Below are positions 15,631 through 19,130 of a DNA stretch of 19,130 nt, piece by piece. The notes below the pieces were generated by a model, which saw nothing but the letters and a program-made list of their open reading frames with translations, searched no databases and was not told the DNA's origin. A program made the position numbers and the translations under genes. The stretch spans positions 1-19,130 of the forward strand of contig JASHQP010000696.1 of the NCBI GenBank assembly GCA_030039095.1, read 5' to 3'. Numbering within the stretch: position 1 is the first letter of the stretch; every line of letters begins with the position of its first letter. The stretch is from Streptosporangiaceae bacterium (lineage in GTDB: Bacteria; Actinomycetota; Actinomycetes; Streptosporangiales; Streptosporangiaceae).

Positions 15631-16131
15631 TCACCTTGCTTCCCCGGCCAGCCGCGGCCGGCGGGGGATCCAGCGCGGGACCGCCTGGCGGTACTCCAGG
15701 TAGCTGCCGTCGAAGCGGCGGCGCAGCACGCGTTCCTCGTACCCGGTGACGAACAGGTGGCAGAACACCGCCATCGCGGCCGCGTACGCCAGCAGCCACG
15801 GCGAGGCGAACAGCCACGCCTCTCCCGCCGTGACCATCAGCGCGCCGATGTAGATCGGGTTGCGCACCCAGCGGTACGGGCCGGTCGCGACCACGCGCTG
15901 CGGCGCGTCCCAGAGCCCGGGGGTGCCGTTCCCGACCGAGGCGAAGTTCCAGACGCACCACGCGTACAGCGCAGCCCCGGCCGCGATCACCACTGCGGCC
16001 GGCCACGTTGCTGGCGTAATCGTGCCGCCGTGGTCCTGGACGATCCGCCACGGCGCCCAGACACCACCCAGGCCGGGCACCACGATCGTGAACACGACGT
16101 TCCGGACGATCAGGCTCAGCGTGCGGACCAT
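15631..16131 (-). CDS. Isoprenylcysteine carboxyl methyltransferase-family membrane protein
   Basis: A 166-residue integral membrane protein with about four hydrophobic segments (about 8-26, 43-63, 93-110 and 112-129). The C-terminal SAM-binding signature of the ICMT/PEMT superfamily is present: GPYRWVRNPIY (84-94) and YEERVLRRRFDGSYLEYRQ (131-149) ending in VPRWIPR. Bacterial members methylate small lipophilic or unknown acceptors in the membrane; protein prenylation is not expected here. ATG 16131 has AAGGGGGA about 9 nt upstream. The gene is divergent from the SDR gene across a 287-bp region that carries a large inverted repeat. It is followed by the start-less frame and the amidohydrolase. 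Confidence 0.88.
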   Translation of the reverse strand: MVRTLSLIVRNVVFTIVVPGLGGVWAPWRIVQDHGGTITPATWPAAVVIAAGAALYAWCVWNFASVGNGTPGLWDAPQRVVATGPYRWVRNPIYIGALMVTAGEAWLFASPWLLAYAAAMAVFCHLFVTGYEERVLRRRFDGSYLEYRQAVPRWIPRRPRLAGEAR

Positions 16132-16260
16132 CGCCGCTCATCCCCCTTCCGCTTCGTTGCTCCCTTCTTACGACCCCGGGCGGCACGGAAACGTGACAGC
16201 CCGCTTCCGCGGACCCCCTGCCTCGCGCACCCCCTGCCACGCGCGCCCTTCCATATCGCG

Positions 16261-16310
16261 GGCCCATCGATGTACCAATGGGCCGCTTCTTGCAGGCCCA
16301 TCGGTACATC
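16261..16310. promoter_or_regulatory. Large inverted repeat with three GGCCCAT elements
   Basis: Arms GATGTACCAATGGGCC (16269-16284) and GGCCCATCGGTACATC (16295-16310) are inverted with one mismatch and a 10-nt spacer. In minus-strand RNA the mismatch becomes a G.U wobble, giving a continuous 16-bp stem. A further direct GGCCCATCG copy at 16261-16269 can pair with the inverted copy at 16278-16284, so a second, competing 7-bp hairpin exists. It lies between divergent genes, so an operator or a leader RNA element is more likely than a terminator. Confidence 0.65.
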
Positions 16311-16360
16311 CACTGACGGCTGACGGCGAGCACGGCGTCCGAACGCCTCGGTCCAGGGAA

Positions 16361-16389
16361 TTGAAACGTGTTCTAGTTATCCATAGGCT
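16361..16389 (+). promoter_or_regulatory. Vegetative-type promoter of the SDR gene
   Basis: TTGAAA (16361-16366) and TAGGCT (16384-16389) are separated by exactly 17 bp, a good match to the principal actinobacterial sigma consensus. The -10 ends 29 bp upstream of ATG 16419, and GGGACGGA provides a ribosome binding site before the start. Confidence 0.6.
16362..16375 (+). promoter_or_regulatory. KstR-like operator overlapping the SDR -35 element
   Basis: TGAAACGTGTTCTA fits the pattern T-nn-AAC-nn-GTT-nn-A that I recall for the TetR-family repressor KstR, which controls sterol and lipid catabolism in actinomycetes. Its right half AACGTGTTCTA is the typical half. Placement over the -35 and spacer fits repression. 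Confidence 0.55.
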
Positions 16390-16418
16390 TACCGCACCCG
16401 ACAGGCAGGGACGGACCC

Positions 16419-17213
16419 ATGATCCTGGATCGCTTCCGCGTGACCGATCGCGCGGCGGTGGTGACCGGCGCCGGCCGGGGCATCGGCGCGGCCACCGCGA
16501 TCGCGCTGGCTCAGGCCGGCGCCGACGTGCTGATCTCCGCGCGCACTGAGGACCAGCTGGCCAAGGTGGCGCGCGAGGTCGAGGCAGCCGGGCGGCGGGC
16601 CGTCGTCGTCCCCGCCGACCTGAGTGACCTCGACGCCGCCGCCGGCCTCGCCGACGCGGCCGTTGACGCGTTCGGGAGGCTGGACATCGTGGTCAACAAC
16701 GTGGGCGGCGCGATGCCCCGGCCGTTCCTCGCGACCAAGGCACGGCACCTGGCCAGCGCGTTCGCGTTCAACGTCGAGATCGCGCACGCCCTGACGCTCG
16801 CGGCCGTGCCGCACCTGCTCGAGTCGCCGGACCAGGCCGGCGCGGTGGTCAACATCTCGTCGGTGATCGGGCGGGTCTCCGGCCGCGGCTACCTTGCCTA
16901 CGGCACCGCCAAGGCGGCCGTGACGCAGTACACCCGGCTCGCCGCCGCCGATCTGGCGCCCAGGATCCGGGTGAACGCGATCGCGGTCGGGTCTGTGGCG
17001 ACGTCCGCGCTCGACATCGTGCTCACCAACGACGAACTCCGGGGTCAGATGGAGCGGTCGACGCCGCTCGGGCGGATCGGCGACCCGGAGGACGTCGCCG
17101 CGGCGGTGCTGTTCCTGGTCTCGCCCGCCGGGTCGTATATCACCGGAAAGATCGTCGAGGTCGACGGCGGGCTGGACCGCCCCAACCTCGATCTCGGCAT
17201 CCCGGACCTCTGA
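16419..17213 (+). CDS. Short-chain dehydrogenase/reductase, similar to mycobacterial Rv0927c
   Basis: A 264-residue classical SDR, NAD(P)-dependent, cytosolic. Rossmann motif TGAGRGIG (16-23), NNVGG (93-97), structural N118, catalytic S147/S148 region NISS, and YGTAK with Y161 and K165 are all intact. The C-terminus is [20 protein letters not shown] then [10 protein letters not shown], as in FabG-like enzymes. The N-terminus [20 protein letters not shown] and the ending NLDLGIPDL resemble Rv0927c of Mycobacterium tuberculosis from memory. The substrate is unknown, but the KstR-like operator upstream suggests a role in sterol or fatty-acid ring or side-chain oxidation. It is transcribed alone on the plus strand, divergent from the ICMT-family gene. 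Confidence 0.92.
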   Translation: MILDRFRVTDRAAVVTGAGRGIGAATAIALAQAGADVLISARTEDQLAKVAREVEAAGRRAVVVPADLSDLDAAAGLADAAVDAFGRLDIVVNNVGGAMPRPFLATKARHLASAFAFNVEIAHALTLAAVPHLLESPDQAGAVVNISSVIGRVSGRGYLAYGTAKAAVTQYTRLAAADLAPRIRVNAIAVGSVATSALDIVLTNDELRGQMERSTPLGRIGDPEDVAAAVLFLVSPAGSYITGKIVEVDGGLDRPNLDLGIPDL

Positions 17214-17236
17214 CCAGCCGCGGACGGTAACGTTCC

Positions 17237-17275
17237 GGCCATTTGGCCTGATGGTAGGTCGCGCCAAGATTTTTT
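17237..17275 (+). terminator. Possible terminator after the SDR gene
   Basis: GGCC-ATTT-GGCC (17237-17248) is followed, about 20 nt later, by a run of six T residues at 17270-17275. The stem is short and the T-run is not adjacent, so the call is tentative. The rest of 17214-17347 holds no other clear signal apart from the ribosome binding site of the next small ORF. Confidence 0.35.
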
Positions 17276-17333
17276 GATCCGTTGTCGCGGTTCGGGCGTC
17301 TCCATATCAGGTGATGGGCGATGGAACCCGTCC

Positions 17334-17341
17334 AAAGGGGG
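17334..17341 (+). promoter_or_regulatory. Strong ribosome binding site of the small secretory ORF
   Basis: AAAGGGGG ends 6 nt before ATG 17348. This decides the start of the small ORF in preference to the upstream ATG at 17321. Confidence 0.6.
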
Positions 17342-17347
17342 TCCTTG

Positions 17348-17512
17348 ATGAAGCTCACCCGTGCGCGCGCCCTGCTGGGGGCCGGACTGATCGCGGCCGC
17401 TGGGGCCGCGAGTGCGATCGTGGTCACGGCCGGGCAAGCGCGCCGCGCACGCCCGGGTCAGCCAGACGTTCACGCTGCCGGCCACCTGATCCGGCCTCAG
17501 GAGCCCAGGTAG
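17348..17512 (+). pseudogene. Signal-peptide-like small ORF, possibly a truncated or frameshifted secreted protein
   Basis: Fifty-four codons following a strong ribosome binding site. Residues 1-28 form a textbook Sec signal peptide: basic MKLTRAR, hydrophobic core ALLGAGLIAAAGAA, and ASA as a possible cleavage site. The remainder (QARRARPGQPD onwards) is Arg/Pro-rich and looks out of frame. In another frame the same DNA reads AAHARVSQTFTLPAT before a TGA at 17487-17489, which looks like a natural mature N-terminus. The gene may therefore be frameshifted and cut short. Its 3' end overlaps the convergent response regulator stop by 16 bp. An intact short secreted peptide is the alternative. Confidence 0.45.
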
Positions 17513-18141
17513 CGCAGCACCGCGAGGACGCGGCGGTTGTCCGCCTCGGACGGCGGCAGGCCCAGCTTGCCGAAGATGCTGGCCACGTGCTTCTCGACCA
17601 CCCCGGCCGAGACCACGAGGGCGGCGGCGATCCCGGCGTTGGACCGGCCCTCGGCCATCAGCGACAGCACGTCGCGTTCTCGCGGCGTCAGCGTGGCCAC
17701 GCCCTGAGCGTGCCGGGTGACGCGCACGAGCTGGCTGACCACCTCGGGGTCGAGCGCGGTGCCGCCCGCGGCCACCCGGGTCAGCGCGTCGGCGAACTCC
17801 GCCACGTCGGCCACCCGGTCCTTGAGCAGGTAGCCGACGCCGGACGCGTTGCCCTCGAGCAGCCGCGCCGCGTACCTGGTCTCGACGTACTGGGACAGCA
17901 CGAGCACGCCGGTACGCGGATGGTCGCGGCGCAGCTCGATGGCGGCGCGCAGGCCCTCGTCGGTGTGCGTGGGCGGCATCCGGATGTCGGCCACGGCGAC
18001 GTCGGGTTCGTGCGCGTTCACGGCCTCGAGCAGCGCGTCGGCGTCGCCGACCGCGGCGACGACCTCGTGACCGCGGTCGGTGATCAGCCGGGCGAGGCCC
18101 TCCCGGAACAGGGCAGCATCCTCGGCGATCACAACGCGCAT
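17497..18141 (-). CDS. Two-component response regulator, NarL/FixJ family
   Basis: A 214-residue DNA-binding response regulator. Receiver domain: acidic E7-D8, phosphoacceptor D52 in VADIRMP, S83 in VLSQY and K107 in GYLLKDR. The C-terminal LuxR-type helix-turn-helix (about 150-205) reads LTPRERDVLSLMAEGRSN, then VSAGVVEKHVASIFGKLGL. ATG 18141 is chosen because GGAGG lies 7 nt upstream and the receiver starts at MRVVIAED. An in-frame ATG at 18180 and a still longer frame reach into the kinase gene but encode non-homologous Arg/Pro-rich sequence. It lies 43 bp after the histidine kinase stop, forming a cognate pair. Target genes are not identifiable. Confidence 0.95.
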   Translation of the reverse strand: MRVVIAEDAALFREGLARLITDRGHEVVAAVGDADALLEAVNAHEPDVAVADIRMPPTHTDEGLRAAIELRRDHPRTGVLVLSQYVETRYAARLLEGNASGVGYLLKDRVADVAEFADALTRVAAGGTALDPEVVSQLVRVTRHAQGVATLTPRERDVLSLMAEGRSNAGIAAALVVSAGVVEKHVASIFGKLGLPPSEADNRRVLAVLRYLGS

Positions 18142-18184
18142 CGGCCGGCCTCCAGCTGGCTCACTGTGGGATCTTGCCATGGGC

Positions 18185-19130
18185 TCAGGCGTGCATCGGC
18201 AGGGTGACGGTGATCTGCGTCGGGCCGCCGGCCGGGCTGGCGACGTGCACCTGGCCGTCGACGGTGCGCACGCGCTGGGCCAGGCCGGCCAGGCCGGTGC
18301 CGAGCGCCTGGTTCGCGCCGCCCACGCCGTCGTCGGATACCCGCAGCACGAGCGCGTCGCCCTGCCCGGCGAGCTCAATGCTGATCTTGTTCGCGCCACT
18401 GTGCTTGACGGCGTTGGCCAGCAGTTCCGCGACGCAGAAGTACGCGATGGTCTCGATGGCCGGGGCCGGCCGCTGCGGGGTGCCCGCGGTGAGCTCGACC
18501 GGGATCACGCTGCTGGCGGCCAGCGTGGCCAGCGCGTCGGGCAGGCCGTTGTCCAGCGCCGGCGGGTGGATGCCCCTCGCCAGGTTGCGCAGGTCGGCCA
18601 GCGCGTCCTTGGCACCCTGACGGGCGGCGTCGACCAGGTCGCGGAGCTCAGGATCGGCGTCTTCCTCCAGCCTTTCCCTGGCCATGCCGAGGTTCATGGC
18701 CAGCGTGGCCAGCCGGATCTGGGCGCCGTCGTGCAGATCGCGTTCGACCCGGCGCAGCAGCGCCGCGGAGTCCTCTACGGCCAGCGCCCTGCTCTGCTCC
18801 AGGTCGGCGACCCGCTGCGCGAGCCGGCCGGGGCCCAGCATCGCGCGCATCAGCCAGCAGTCCGCCGCTGCGGCCCCGCGTGCGAGCCACGGCGCGGCGA
18901 GAACCATGACCACGCCGGCCCCGAACGCGGCCCAGGTGCCGGGGAACGTGGCCACGCCGAACCCGCCGAACGGGGTGAGCACCGTCACCGGCTGCAGGTG
19001 CGTTCCGGCGGGGTGGTTGCGGAACAGCGCCCACCAGAACGGGTAGCTCGCGGCCGCGAGGCCGAGGGCTGCGAGCGCGGCCGCGTAAGCCTCGGCCGCC
19101 GTGACCGGCAGCTTGACCACGGCATAGGCC
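18185..19130 (-). CDS. Sensor histidine kinase, NarL-type (HisKA_3), partial at the right edge
   Basis: 315 codons are visible and the frame is open to base 19130, so the N-terminus is outside the window. A GTG at 19120 is internal in my reading. The visible start holds hydrophobic segments (AYAAALAALGLAAASYPFWW and FGAGVVMVLAAPWLARG), consistent with the actinobacterial Putative_sensor membrane domain. After a coiled linker (QRVADLEQSRALAVED) comes the dimerisation and phosphorylation box ERDLHDGAQIRLATLAMNLG with the phospho-accepting His. The HATPase domain follows: LLANAVKHSGA (N box), SDDGVGG and GTGLAGLAQRV (G boxes). It autophosphorylates and passes phosphate to the regulator 43 bp downstream. 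The signal sensed is unknown. Confidence 0.93.
   Translation of the reverse strand, partial: AYAVVKLPVTAAEAYAAALAALGLAAASYPFWWALFRNHPAGTHLQPVTVLTPFGGFGVATFPGTWAAFGAGVVMVLAAPWLARGAAAADCWLMRAMLGPGRLAQRVADLEQSRALAVEDSAALLRRVERDLHDGAQIRLATLAMNLGMARERLEEDADPELRDLVDAARQGAKDALADLRNLARGIHPPALDNGLPDALATLAASSVIPVELTAGTPQRPAPAIETIAYFCVAELLANAVKHSGANKISIELAGQGDALVLRVSDDGVGGANQALGTGLAGLAQRVRTVDGQVHVASPAGGPTQITVTLPMHA

Noticed and set aside
16389..17267. 292-codon minus-strand frame opposite the SDR gene
   Set aside because: The Arg/Gly/His-rich translation is the mirror of the SDR gene, which has all catalytic motifs in the plus frame.

Overview
The window is about 70% GC or higher, with strong third-position GC bias, actinomycete-type gene families and frequent GTG/TTG starts. 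It therefore looks like a chromosomal segment of a high-GC actinomycete. Nearly all genes lie on the minus strand, so transcription runs mostly right to left. The exceptions are a short-chain dehydrogenase and a tiny secretory-type ORF near the right end. I saw no tRNA, rRNA, CRISPR array, transposase or integrase. No gene-free stretch exceeds 300 bp.

Right end, read in transcription order: a sensor histidine kinase (cut by the window edge) and its NarL/FixJ-type response regulator. Convergent to them are a plus-strand SDR oxidoreductase and a 54-codon signal-peptide-like ORF that may be a broken gene. The 287-bp region between the SDR and the divergent methyltransferase holds a 16-bp-arm inverted repeat. 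It also holds a good promoter whose -35 is overlapped by a KstR-like (sterol/lipid catabolism regulator) palindrome.

Centre right: an ICMT-family membrane methyltransferase, a start-less coding-like frame, a metal-dependent amidohydrolase and a LigD-like protein with phosphoesterase and primase-polymerase domains but no ligase domain. The last three are packed with 3-4 bp junctions.

Centre: a 1,576-residue Rhs/YD-repeat protein, followed with a 4-bp ATGA overlap by a small acidic protein. This is the layout of a polymorphic toxin and its immunity protein. After the Rhs core the toxin has five 11-residue repeats, a hydrophobic double segment and a C-terminal domain that looks ADP-ribosyltransferase-like. 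It has no visible signal peptide. This is the most interesting locus in the window.

Left: phosphoglucomutase, an accessory SecA2-type ATPase, a CYP199-like cytochrome P450 with a complete predicted carboxylate-binding quartet, a small regulatory-like protein and the TPR N-terminal part of a probable CHAT-domain protein cut by the left edge. The last two are a recurrent actinobacterial pair, usually preceded by a sigma factor that is absent here. Domain assignments are from sequence motifs and family recollection; no database search was run.
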